From NCBI RefSeq assembly GCF_011392125.1, contig NZ_JAAJBU010000013.1, positions 18,545 to 82,544 of the forward strand: a stretch of DNA of 64,000 nucleotides, in the 5' to 3' direction. The DNA comes from Flavobacterium lotistagni. Lineage in GTDB: Bacteria; Bacteroidota; Bacteroidia; Flavobacteriales; Flavobacteriaceae. Below the pieces are notes generated by a model, which did no database searches, was not told where the DNA came from, and saw only the letters and a list, made by a program, of their open reading frames with translations. Both the position numbers and the translations under genes were made by a program. Of this stretch, positions 8,968 through 16,769 are shown in pieces. Each line of letters starts with the position of its first letter. Position 1 is the first letter of the stretch.

Positions 8968-9699
8968 ATGAGAAATTATGCCAATACACTAATTATTGCA
9001 CTGGCCGTTGTGGTGGCCGCTTTTTTATTCTCTGATGCCTTCCGGAACCGCAACCAAAGTGCCGACACGATCAGCGTAACAGGGCTCGGAAAAAAAGATT
9101 TCGTTTCCGATTTGATTGTTTGGAGTGGCTCGTTTTCCAAGAAAAGTATGATTTTGAAAGACGCTTATGCCGCACTGGATGCCGACCGAGAAAAAATCAA
9201 GAGTTACTTGCTTTCTAAAGGTATTCAGCAGAATGAGATTGTATTCTCTGCGGTGAATTTCAACAAAGATTTTGACTACATCTACAACGAAAACGGCTCG
9301 ACCAAGCAGCAGATTTTCACCGGTTTCAACTTAACGCAAACCGTGACGATACAATCTACACAAGTGAACATGATAGAAGACATTTCACGACAGTCGAGCG
9401 AACTCATTAATTCAGGCGTAGAATTTTACTCCAACCCGCCCGAATATTATTATACCAAGCTGGCCGAACTCAAAATCAAAATGATTGCCGAAGCGACCAA
9501 AGATGCGCGCACGCGGGCCCAAAGTATCGCCGAAAATGCCGGAGCCGGTTTAGGGAATTTAAAAAAATCGGATATGGGCGTTTTCCAGATTACCGGGCAA
9601 AACTCTTCGGAGGATTTTTCTTATGGCGGTTCGTTCAATACAATGTCGAAAAACAAGACGGCGAATATTACGGTAAAGTTGGTTTATCAGGTGGATTAG
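8968..9699 (+). CDS. SIMPL domain (DUF541) protein
   Basis: A 243-residue protein with one N-terminal membrane helix (about residues 5-23), then a periplasmic SIMPL/DUF541 domain. Features: TISVTGLGKKDF near residue 36, in the place of the usual xxxGxG start of these domains, and a late conserved segment AEATKDARTRAQSIAENAGAG followed by LGNLKKSD. The family (for example the oxidative-stress-linked YggE) forms oligomeric assemblies in the envelope, and its exact role is unknown. It stands alone, with repeats and a bidirectional terminator downstream. Confidence 0.85.
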   Translation: MRNYANTLIIALAVVVAAFLFSDAFRNRNQSADTISVTGLGKKDFVSDLIVWSGSFSKKSMILKDAYAALDADREKIKSYLLSKGIQQNEIVFSAVNFNKDFDYIYNENGSTKQQIFTGFNLTQTVTIQSTQVNMIEDISRQSSELINSGVEFYSNPPEYYYTKLAELKIKMIAEATKDARTRAQSIAENAGAGLGNLKKSDMGVFQITGQNSSEDFSYGGSFNTMSKNKTANITVKLVYQVD

Positions 9700-9726
9700 A
9701 TTGGTTGAGCTGTCAGCCCAAATGCG

Positions 9727-9785
9727 TGAGATTTAGCTTCGCTCAGTTCGGCTTCGCCTCGAGTGAGATTAAGAGGAGCAAGCCC
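9727..9785 (-). repeat. family G element (part of composite copy 1)
   Basis: Contains TAGCTTCGCTCAGTTCGGC, GAGTGAGATTAAGAGGAG and AAGCCCAGTGGGCTTCAGGC. The last part is a perfect short hairpin (AAGCCCA/TGGGCTT). The same order of blocks appears inverted at 28946-29031. Together with the family E copy at 9847-9959 it makes a composite of about 230 bases. Confidence 0.7.
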
Positions 9786-9846
9786 AGTGGGCTTCAGGCA
9801 TAAAGGAGTTCAAATAAGAAGCATAATGTTGAGGTTGAGTTGTGAC

Positions 9847-9959
9847 TGCGTGAGGGATAAAAGTGAAAAGCCCGCAGCCCAGCGAGGACTTGCAACGAAT
9901 AGCCCGACGGCGACCAATGGATTAAAATCGAAACGGAGAGTTCATCCGCCGGCACGCCC
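9847..9959 (-). repeat. family E element, copy 4 (inverted; part of composite copy 1)
   Basis: Read on the minus strand it begins GGGCGTGCCGGCGG and ends ATCCCTCACGCAGTC. A spacer (ACCTCAACATTATGCTT on the minus strand) joins it to the family G block at 9727-9785. The spacer is conserved in the other composite at 28802-29031, so the two families moved or were copied as one unit. Confidence 0.7.
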
Positions 9960-9964
9960 AAAAA

Positions 9965-10024
9965 CAAACACAGATTGCACAGATTATCACAGATATAGGA
10001 ATCCGTGAAAATTAGTGTCATCCG
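9965..10024. repeat. 9-base CACAGATTN repeat forming an inverted repeat
   Basis: CACAGATTG, CACAGATTA and TCACAGATA follow one another with a 9-base period, then an inverted counterpart (ATCCGTGAAAATTAGTGTC and ATCCGTGTT). A second copy lies between the two metH genes at 32021-32080. Confidence 0.7.
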
Positions 10025-10031
10025 TGTTAAC

Positions 10032-10069
10032 AAAAAAAATCCCGCCAGTAATTGACGGGATTTTTTTTA
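10032..10069. terminator. bidirectional rho-independent terminator
   Basis: AAATCCCGCCAGTAATTGAC followed by GGGATTT, flanked by A and T runs. It sits between the plus-strand SIMPL gene and minus-strand queA and can serve both. Confidence 0.85.
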
Positions 10070-10085
10070 TCGATATGCATTTCGG

Positions 10086-11135
10086 TTACAGGATGAGCAT
10101 CGCGTCGCCGTAGGAATAGAAACGGTAACCTTCCTTGATGGCTTCGTCGTAAGCTTTTTTCATCAGGTCGTGGCCGCAAAACGCAGAAACCATCATCAGC
10201 AAAGTGGATTTTGGCGTGTGAAAATTCGTGATCATGCAGTTCGGCACACTGAAATCGTACGGCGGGAAAATGAACTTGTTGGTCCAGCCTTCGTACGGAT
10301 TCAGGGTTTTGGCAGACGAAACAGAACTTTCAATAGCGCGCATCGACGTGGTTCCGACGGCGCAAACTTTTTTCTTTTTGGCTTTGGCCGCGTTCACGAT
10401 ATCGCAGGCTTCTTGGGTAATGATGAGTTCCTCCGAATCCATTTTGTGTTTCGATAAATCTTCTACTTCCACCGGATTAAAGGTTCCCAAACCGACATGC
10501 AAAGTGACTTCGGCGAAATTCACGCCTTTGATTTCCAATCGTTTTAGCAAGTGTTTAGAGAAATGCAAACCGGCAGTGGGCGCGGCTACGGCTCCTTCGT
10601 TTTTGGCATAAATGGTTTGGTAACGCTCGGCATCTTCTGGAGTGACTTCGCGGTTGATGTATTTCGGAATCGGAGTTTCACCGAGTTCTTTGAGTTTGTA
10701 TCTGAATTCGTCGTACGAACCGTCGTAAAGGAAACGCAAGGTTCTACCGCGCGAAGTGGTATTATCAATTACCTCAGCCACCAATGAATCGTCATCGCCG
10801 AAATAAAGTTTGTTCCCGATACGGATTTTTCTAGCCGGATCTACCAAAACATCCCAAAGGCGTTGCTCTGAGTTAAGTTCGCGGAGCAAAAACACTTCGA
10901 TGCGCGCACCGGTTTTTTCCTTGTTGCCATAAAGACGCGCCGGGAATACTTTGGTGTTGTTGAGCACTAGTACATCGCCATCACCAAAATAATCGATTAA
11001 GTCTTTAAACATTCTGTGCTCGATGGTTTTTTTCTCGCGGTTGATGACCATCAAACGGGATTCATCACGGTTCTCGGTTGGAAATTCAGCCAGTAGTTCT
11101 TTGGGCAAATTGAAGTTGAAGTGCGATAGTTTCAT
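10086..11135 (-). CDS. queA: S-adenosylmethionine:tRNA ribosyltransferase-isomerase
   Basis: Moves the ribosyl part of SAM onto 7-aminomethyl-7-deazaguanine at tRNA position 34 to make epoxyqueuosine. The 349-residue product has normal length and family blocks: an N-terminal [48 protein letters not shown] and the late [15 protein letters not shown] good promoter lies 30 bases upstream and a terminator follows the stop. No other queuosine gene is nearby. It is cytoplasmic. Confidence 0.95.
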   Translation of the reverse strand: MKLSHFNFNLPKELLAEFPTENRDESRLMVINREKKTIEHRMFKDLIDYFGDGDVLVLNNTKVFPARLYGNKEKTGARIEVFLLRELNSEQRLWDVLVDPARKIRIGNKLYFGDDDSLVAEVIDNTTSRGRTLRFLYDGSYDEFRYKLKELGETPIPKYINREVTPEDAERYQTIYAKNEGAVAAPTAGLHFSKHLLKRLEIKGVNFAEVTLHVGLGTFNPVEVEDLSKHKMDSEELIITQEACDIVNAAKAKKKKVCAVGTTSMRAIESSVSSAKTLNPYEGWTNKFIFPPYDFSVPNCMITNFHTPKSTLLMMVSAFCGHDLMKKAYDEAIKEGYRFYSYGDAMLIL

Positions 11136-11165
11136 ACTCGGGCGTTAGTTTTTTTATTTAGCCCG

Positions 11166-11197
11166 CAAATATACTATCGGCGCTAGGGCGAAGTCAA
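11166..11197 (-). promoter_or_regulatory. queA promoter
   Basis: On the minus strand TTG (11197-11195), 21 bases, then TATATTTG (11173-11166), a full match to the Bacteroidota -7 box. The start codon is 30 bases downstream. Confidence 0.65.
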
Positions 11198-11220
11198 GCG
11201 TTTTGGGTTTTATTTTTTAG

Positions 11221-11252
11221 TACCTGAGTGCCTGAGTACCTGAGTGCCTGAG
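11221..11252. repeat. four perfect 8-base units TRCCTGAG
   Basis: TACCTGAG, TGCCTGAG, TACCTGAG and TGCCTGAG follow without gaps. The array stops two bases before the stop codon of aroA (minus strand), so it directly abuts the coding end. Confidence 0.85.
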
Positions 11253-11253
11253 T

Positions 11254-12504
11254 TTATTGGGATGACGAGATTTGAAATCCGATTTTTTGTAGGTCGTTCC
11301 AGAAATTCGGGTAGGATTTACAAACGACTGTCGGATTCTCGATCTCTACAGGAACTTTCAACGCCAGCGGCGCAAAAGCCATAGCCATACGATGGTCGTT
11401 GTAAGTAGCAATTTTTTGATTGGGCTCGATAACTGTGGAAGCAGCTAAAGTCAGTGAATCGTCGGTAATGGTAACTTCAGCGCCGAGTTTAGTGAGTTCG
11501 TTTTGCAGAGCCTTCAAGCGGTCGGTTTCTTTGATTTTGAGCGTATGTAATCCGGTAAGTTGACAGCCAATGCCCAATCCGAAGCAAGTCACGGCGATGG
11601 TTTGCGCGAGATCGGGATGGTCTTTTAGTTGTTGGTTGATGGTTGTTGGTTGTTGGTGGGTTTTGGCCAGAATGATCGTGTTTTTGTCGAATTGGGTTTG
11701 CACTCCGAAACTTTGATAGATTTCGGTTAGAAATGAATCACCTTGTAGACTGTTTTGATGGAAACTCGAAAGTGTAAGTTGTGTTCCGGGTTTTGATAAG
11801 GCAACTATCGAATAGAAATAAGAAACGGAAGTCCAATCGGATTCTATTTTTATCGGTGGATGGTGGATGGTGGATGGCTGTTGTAGCGGAAAAACCTGAA
11901 TCAGATTATTTTCAAAAATTGTTTGCACGCCGATTTGATTCAGCAATCTTAAAGTCATTTGCAGATAAGGCGCGGAAGTGATTTCGCCTTCGAGTTGCAG
12001 CTCAAGTCCGTTTTCGAGTTGGGGCGCGATGAGCAATAATGCTGTAATGTATTGGCTGCTCACGTTGGCTGGAATGCTGAGCTGATTTCCGATGAGTTTT
12101 TTTCCTTTGATGCGCAGTGGCGGATATCCGACGTTCTCTTCGTAAGAAATATCAGCACCGAGCGCCTTGAGTGCTGCTACCAAAATGCCAATCGGGCGCT
12201 GTTTCATTCTGGAAGAACCGGTAAGTACAACTTCACGATTTTCCTGCATCGCGAAGTAAGCCGTTAGAAAACGCATCGCTGTTCCGGCATGATGAATATC
12301 GATAACGGAATCTTTGGCCGAAAGCGCCTTTTTCATCAGTAGCGAATCTTCTGAATCGGAAATGTTTTCGAGTGGCAATTGCGGATACAAAGCTTGCAAC
12401 AACAACAATCGATTGGTTTCAGACTTACTGCCACCAATGAAAATACGCGCCTGAACAATTTCGGCTACATGTTCTAACTTGATATCGGCTGAAGTTTCGC
12501 CCAA
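11254..12504 (-). CDS. aroA: 3-phosphoshikimate 1-carboxyvinyltransferase (EPSP synthase)
   Basis: Sixth step of the shikimate pathway: shikimate-3-phosphate plus PEP gives EPSP. The 416-residue product shows the N-terminal substrate loop GGSKSETNRLLLLQAL, the GTAMRFLTAY region and the late DHRMAMAFAPLAL block. Two stretches look foreign to the family: LQQPSTIHHPPIK and THQQPTTINQQLKDHP. Both are coded by 7-base tandem repeats (11854-11881 and 11627-11661) like those in the intergenic regions. They probably sit in surface loops, so the enzyme may still be active. The MazG-like gene ends three bases upstream of the start (12508 against 12504), so the two are probably co-transcribed. Confidence 0.93.
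   Translation of the reverse strand: MGETSADIKLEHVAEIVQARIFIGGSKSETNRLLLLQALYPQLPLENISDSEDSLLMKKALSAKDSVIDIHHAGTAMRFLTAYFAMQENREVVLTGSSRMKQRPIGILVAALKALGADISYEENVGYPPLRIKGKKLIGNQLSIPANVSSQYITALLLIAPQLENGLELQLEGEITSAPYLQMTLRLLNQIGVQTIFENNLIQVFPLQQPSTIHHPPIKIESDWTSVSYFYSIVALSKPGTQLTLSSFHQNSLQGDSFLTEIYQSFGVQTQFDKNTIILAKTHQQPTTINQQLKDHPDLAQTIAVTCFGLGIGCQLTGLHTLKIKETDRLKALQNELTKLGAEVTITDDSLTLAASTVIEPNQKIATYNDHRMAMAFAPLALKVPVEIENPTVVCKSYPNFWNDLQKIGFQISSSQ
11627..11661. repeat. 7-base tandem repeat inside aroA (a)
   Basis: Five units in phase: AGTTGTT, GGTTGAT, GGTTGTT, GGTTGTT, GGTGGGT. On the coding strand they give the QQPTTINQQ peptide. The same GGTTGTT unit occurs in the gap at 27519-27539 and inside metH. 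Confidence 0.85.
11854..11881. repeat. 7-base tandem repeat inside aroA (b)
   Basis: Units CGGTGGA, TGGTGGA, TGGTGGA, TGGCTGT, coding for QQPSTIHHP on the minus strand. Confidence 0.8.
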
Positions 12505-12507
12505 AAC

Positions 12508-12834
12508 TTATTTCAGTTTCTCGTTGTTGTGATGACGGTCGTGGTCGCGACCTGTTTTGATATCCATTTTCTTGTCGAAAGCCGCTTGCAAATCGATTCC
12601 GGTTTGGTTGGCCAAGCACAAAACTACAAAAACCACATCGGCCAATTCTTCTCCTAAATCTTTGTTCTTGTCAGATTCTTTTTCAGATTGTTCGCCATAA
12701 CGACGCGCGATGATGCGGGCTACTTCGCCGACTTCTTCGGTGAGTTGCGCCATATTGGTGAGTTCGTTAAAATAGCGCACACCGTGGTTTTTAATCCAAT
12801 TGTCTACTTCGAGTTGGGCGTTTTTGAGGTTCAT
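12508..12834 (-). CDS. MazG-like nucleotide pyrophosphohydrolase
   Basis: A 108-residue all-alpha NTP-PPase. It has the metal-binding EEVGEVARIIARRYGE motif and, about 20 residues later, LGEELADVVFVVLCLA, the EExxE...ExxD pattern of the MazG/dUTPase-like fold. Such small enzymes hydrolyse non-canonical or excess (d)NTPs to NMP and pyrophosphate; the preferred nucleotide cannot be read. The gene starts one base after the stop of the DUF3857 gene upstream (12836) and ends three bases before aroA, so it is inside a tightly packed minus-strand operon. Confidence 0.85.
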   Translation of the reverse strand: MNLKNAQLEVDNWIKNHGVRYFNELTNMAQLTEEVGEVARIIARRYGEQSEKESDKNKDLGEELADVVFVVLCLANQTGIDLQAAFDKKMDIKTGRDHDRHHNNEKLK

Positions 12835-12835
12835 T

Positions 12836-14827
12836 TTATAGCTTTTTGAGGATGATTTTTTCGTTTTGCTTTTCGATAGCTTTGTTATAAAATTCTTTCA
12901 TTGCTTCATAAAAATCAGCCGATACCACCGAAGCGTTGTTCTCTAGTGATGCTAAAATCTGAAGTTTGTTTTCCTGAGCTAAAACCTTATATGAAAAAAG
13001 CATCACATTCTCTGGAGTGGCAATGGTGACTGCTTTTGGCACCGATTCTATTTTATAGCCTTGAGGTACATCGATAAAGATGTTGTACTTCTGGTGTTTG
13101 GGAAAGCCGAAATAGACCGGCAGTGTTCTTTTTTCTTCCTGAAACGGGTTTTTTGCCGTACTGAAAAATAACATCGGATCAACCAAGAGCTGGTCATTAG
13201 CTCGCTCTACCAAATTATCGGAGGCCAAATTAAAGGTTTCAACGATGGGCTTTGAGAAATCCGTCAATTTGTTTTCAACAGCATAACCCTCGATGGCAGC
13301 AACCTCAAAATGCACCGCCAAATCGTCCTGATACGCTTGAGCGTTCAAATTTCCGTATTTTTCGCGAAACTGTAACGCCAAATAGTCGGAATGTTGCCTT
13401 CTAACTTTGGCGGTCACTTTCCCTGTTGCGTCGAGAACTGCCATCACATTGTTCGATACTTTGGAAGCAGTCGATGGCGCTAAGTTTATTTCTATAGAAC
13501 TCTGGTCTCCGCGAATCAGTCGCCCAACCCAATTTAAGGTTGACAAACGGAGTATTCCGGGTGCAGTATATTTGTTGGTCGCATCGAAAAGTACGGTCTT
13601 CCCATCGACATCAGCGGCAGCGACAACGTAATTAAAAACGGTCCGGTTGGGATATACCGGAATCCCGTGGTCAATGGTGCTGAGCAATACGGGATTGGCA
13701 TTGAGTCCGGCATAATTGAGCATCGAAACCAAAATAAAATTGATTTCTGCCACATTACCGCTATTCTCGTGATAGGCTTTTTCTACTCCTTTTTCGGCTA
13801 AATAGCCATAAGTGCCGTCCCAATTCATCTTGTTTTGAACAAATTTGAAAACGGCTTTGGCTTTGGATGCTTCGGTAGAATCGTTATTTTTCAGTACCAA
13901 TCTCAAATCCGACAAGAAATAGTCTTTTTTGCCGAGTTGCTGTCCGAAATCCTTGTCTTTGTAGATTACCCTTGCCACGTCTTCCCAAGTTTGGGTGAAA
14001 ATCTTTTCGGGCACTTCGGGAAATCGCGTCTTTTCCAATTCATAGTCAACAGAAATTCGATAGTTTTCTATGTTGTCAAGGTATTGCTCCTGCTTCAACG
14101 CCGGAACATTTTCTAATTTGTGAACGCTATTGACTTGCCTGTAGGACATATGCAGGCCTTGGTTGTTCTTGTCGTCATAGTTCTGATAACCTAACTCAAC
14201 TTTGGCTTGAGTATCGACTTCTTGAAATCCGGAAAAAATCGGGTTATAAACAAAAAACTCCGGAATTTCAGTTTTGTATTCGGCATATTTTACAGGAATG
14301 TCGTACTGAAAATTGAAAACCGGGTATTTCACCATATTGTCAGATTTTATGATATAACGGAACTCAATTACCGAACCCACATTTACATTGGGCATCGTAA
14401 TTCCGGCCTCATCCCAATATTTATTGACGTTTCTCTTGAAACTTCCTTCATTTTTCAGTTTGGTTTTCGCGATTTCATTGTTAACCAGATTATAAGTGAT
14501 CGCTTCGGAGAAATTCAAGGCATCATCTCGAATGGACTCGTAACCAATGCGATACGGCATTTTGAAGTTGGCCCATTTCAACCCTTCTTTTTTGTAAATT
14601 TTAATCCGGTATTCGTAGATATGGTTTAGATAAAAACCCTGTTTCTCGTATATATAAACCGTTTTGGCTTTGGTGAATAGAATAGCGGCGGCGGCACTAG
14701 TGTCTGTTGGACAAACTTTTTCCTGTAGCTCTTTGATTGAAACTTTTCCCAACTCTAATTTTTGGGCGTGGAGTTGATAAAACCCAATGAATATAAAAAG
14801 AAAGATTGCTTTATTCATCTTTGTCAA
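12836..14827 (-). CDS. DUF3857 protein with a degenerate transglutaminase-like domain (paralogue 1)
   Basis: A 663-residue exported protein (signal peptide ending near LHAQK, residues 1-21). The N-terminal half is DUF3857-like beta-rich sequence. Residues about 320-420 follow the transglutaminase-like fold, but the catalytic Cys is Ala (A360 in GNVAEIN) and the His is Asn (N399 in FNYVVAA); only the Asp remains (D415 in LFDAT). It is therefore probably not a protease or transglutaminase but a binding or structural protein in the periplasm or on the surface. It is the third member of a tandem set (16770-18671, 14829-16766, this one) separated by 1-3 bases, clearly one operon. Confidence 0.88.
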   Translation of the reverse strand: MTKMNKAIFLFIFIGFYQLHAQKLELGKVSIKELQEKVCPTDTSAAAAILFTKAKTVYIYEKQGFYLNHIYEYRIKIYKKEGLKWANFKMPYRIGYESIRDDALNFSEAITYNLVNNEIAKTKLKNEGSFKRNVNKYWDEAGITMPNVNVGSVIEFRYIIKSDNMVKYPVFNFQYDIPVKYAEYKTEIPEFFVYNPIFSGFQEVDTQAKVELGYQNYDDKNNQGLHMSYRQVNSVHKLENVPALKQEQYLDNIENYRISVDYELEKTRFPEVPEKIFTQTWEDVARVIYKDKDFGQQLGKKDYFLSDLRLVLKNNDSTEASKAKAVFKFVQNKMNWDGTYGYLAEKGVEKAYHENSGNVAEINFILVSMLNYAGLNANPVLLSTIDHGIPVYPNRTVFNYVVAAADVDGKTVLFDATNKYTAPGILRLSTLNWVGRLIRGDQSSIEINLAPSTASKVSNNVMAVLDATGKVTAKVRRQHSDYLALQFREKYGNLNAQAYQDDLAVHFEVAAIEGYAVENKLTDFSKPIVETFNLASDNLVERANDQLLVDPMLFFSTAKNPFQEEKRTLPVYFGFPKHQKYNIFIDVPQGYKIESVPKAVTIATPENVMLFSYKVLAQENKLQILASLENNASVVSADFYEAMKEFYNKAIEKQNEKIILKKL

Positions 14828-14828
14828 A

Positions 14829-16766
14829 TTACTGCTTGACTAAAACGACTTTTTCGTTTTCCTTGTCGACTACTTTCTGATAAAAATCTTTAACCACTTC
14901 ATAGAAATCTGACGCAACTAAGGGTTTATAAATATCCATAAGCACCGAAACTTGAATTTGGTTTTGATTGGCCACAATCATGTATTTAAAATCGCCGATA
15001 TCGTCTCCGGTAATCATGTTAACAGGCTGCGGCAGGCTCTCAACAGCATAACCCTCAGGAAGGGTAACGTTAATATTGTATTTTTTCTGGAACGGATAGT
15101 TGAAATCAATAGGGTATTCTCTGGTTTCTTGTTTGAACGGATTTTCTTTCAAGCCCAAGAAAAGTAAAGGAGAGAAATATATTTTTCCGTCGATGAGCTC
15201 GGCACTGTTGCTGTCTTTAAAACTATATGTTTCCATAATGGGTTTGGTATTGTCCAGCAAATTCTCGCGTTTGTAATCATCTACCTCAATAGCTTTGTAT
15301 TTGTTTTCGAGTGTTTCAAGATACACTTCATCGTTAACGCTCTTGTTATTTTGACGGTACACCAATGCTTCGTGGCAGGCCAATTGACACCTAATTTTTC
15401 CGTTGGCAGTGGCATCTGGGTTTATCGACACGCTCATATTTACGGCCTCTTTAGCAAGTGTTTTAGGAAACAAGTCAATATCGGTAGAGCTGCCTTCCTT
15501 ACGAATCAATCTTCCTGTCCAGTTGAGATCCCTTAGTGGCAAAATATTAGGTTCCGAGAATTGTTCTGTAGCATCGAGCAGGATTAAATCTTCAGTGATT
15601 TCAACTGCAGCGATTACGTAATTAAATGCCGTTCGGCTCGGAAACAGCACCACACCATTCGATTGCGTACTCAACAATACCGGATTGGCATCGATTCCGG
15701 CCGATCGCAACATGGCGACGAGCATTAAATTGATCTCGGCCGCATTGCCAAGTTGATTTTTGTAGGCCGCTTTCACGCCGTCATCGCACAGATAACTTTC
15801 GTATCCGTTCCATTTTACTTTCGATTTCACGAAATTTAAAATTGCGGCAATTTTATCGTCTCGTTTCTCTAAACCTTTAAGAATCGGAGCCAACTCGTCT
15901 TCGAAATATCCTTTTTTGTTGAGCTCCAATCCGAAATCGTCCATTTTGTATATTTCGTTGGTGATGTTGTCCCAATTGGTCGAAATACTCTTCAACAATA
16001 CCCGTGGGATATCGATTGTGGCCAGTTCATGAGAGACGCTCGAAACGTAATTGTTGATGTTATTCACATAAGCTTCCTTTTTGATGGCTGGAAAATTCTC
16101 GGCAACGTAGGTCGTCACATTGTCGTAAAAACCCAAATTGTTGTTGATTTTCTCGTCGGTCACTTTGGGAAATAAATAGCCTTTTTGACTTTTTTTATAA
16201 ACAAAGTACTGAGGGATATAAGTTTTATACTGGCAATAATTCATCGGAATGGTCGTCTGGAAATCCCATCGTCTTGGAATACTGTAACCGATCGATTTGA
16301 TGATGTAGCTATACTCGATGATTGAACCTTCTTTAACGTTGGGCAAAGTGATTTTCTTTCGGCTGAAAAACTTATTGATTTTCTCCTCAAACTGGCCGTC
16401 GCTCTTTAATTTAGACTTTACGATTTTACCATCGACGAGGTTATAGGTCACTGCGTCACTGAAATAAATATTCTCGGTGTTACCCAACTTATAAAAAGCC
16501 ACTTCTTGGTTGGCCCACTGAAAGCCTTCTTTTTTGTATATTTTAATTTTGGTCTTTACTTCGGTTACGCTGATGTAGCCATTCTCATCTCGGGTTCGGC
16601 TCTCGCCTATTTTAAAAAGGATTGCCGCAGGCGCTGCCGGATCTCTTGGGTGTTCTTTTTCTTCGAGTTCGGCAATAGTCACTTTACCCAAATCCATTTT
16701 TTGGGCTTGAAACGCAATTGTAAATAATAGGAATGGGAGCGAAAAAAACAACTGTCTGGTTTTCAT
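14829..16766 (-). CDS. DUF3857 protein with a degenerate transglutaminase-like domain (paralogue 2)
   Basis: A 645-residue exported protein (signal peptide to FQAQK, residues 1-22), closely related to the gene downstream: both start the mature part with (L/D)LGKV(S/T)I(K/A)ELE and share KKEG(L/F)(K/Q)WAN, a PNV..GS.IE(F/Y).YIIKS block and NANPVLLST-like segments. The active-site residues are again lost: A343 (GNAAEIN) for Cys and N382 (FNYVIAA) for His, with D398 kept (LLDAT). The same loss in both shows that it predates or accompanied the duplication. Envelope location is predicted; the role is unknown. Confidence 0.88.
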   Translation of the reverse strand: MKTRQLFFSLPFLLFTIAFQAQKMDLGKVTIAELEEKEHPRDPAAPAAILFKIGESRTRDENGYISVTEVKTKIKIYKKEGFQWANQEVAFYKLGNTENIYFSDAVTYNLVDGKIVKSKLKSDGQFEEKINKFFSRKKITLPNVKEGSIIEYSYIIKSIGYSIPRRWDFQTTIPMNYCQYKTYIPQYFVYKKSQKGYLFPKVTDEKINNNLGFYDNVTTYVAENFPAIKKEAYVNNINNYVSSVSHELATIDIPRVLLKSISTNWDNITNEIYKMDDFGLELNKKGYFEDELAPILKGLEKRDDKIAAILNFVKSKVKWNGYESYLCDDGVKAAYKNQLGNAAEINLMLVAMLRSAGIDANPVLLSTQSNGVVLFPSRTAFNYVIAAVEITEDLILLDATEQFSEPNILPLRDLNWTGRLIRKEGSSTDIDLFPKTLAKEAVNMSVSINPDATANGKIRCQLACHEALVYRQNNKSVNDEVYLETLENKYKAIEVDDYKRENLLDNTKPIMETYSFKDSNSAELIDGKIYFSPLLFLGLKENPFKQETREYPIDFNYPFQKKYNINVTLPEGYAVESLPQPVNMITGDDIGDFKYMIVANQNQIQVSVLMDIYKPLVASDFYEVVKDFYQKVVDKENEKVVLVKQ

Positions 16767-16769
16767 GGG

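Noticed and set aside
9763..10008. 81-codon plus-strand open frame after the SIMPL gene
   Set aside because: It lies entirely in repeat elements (E, G and the 9-base array) and has a composition unlike a protein.
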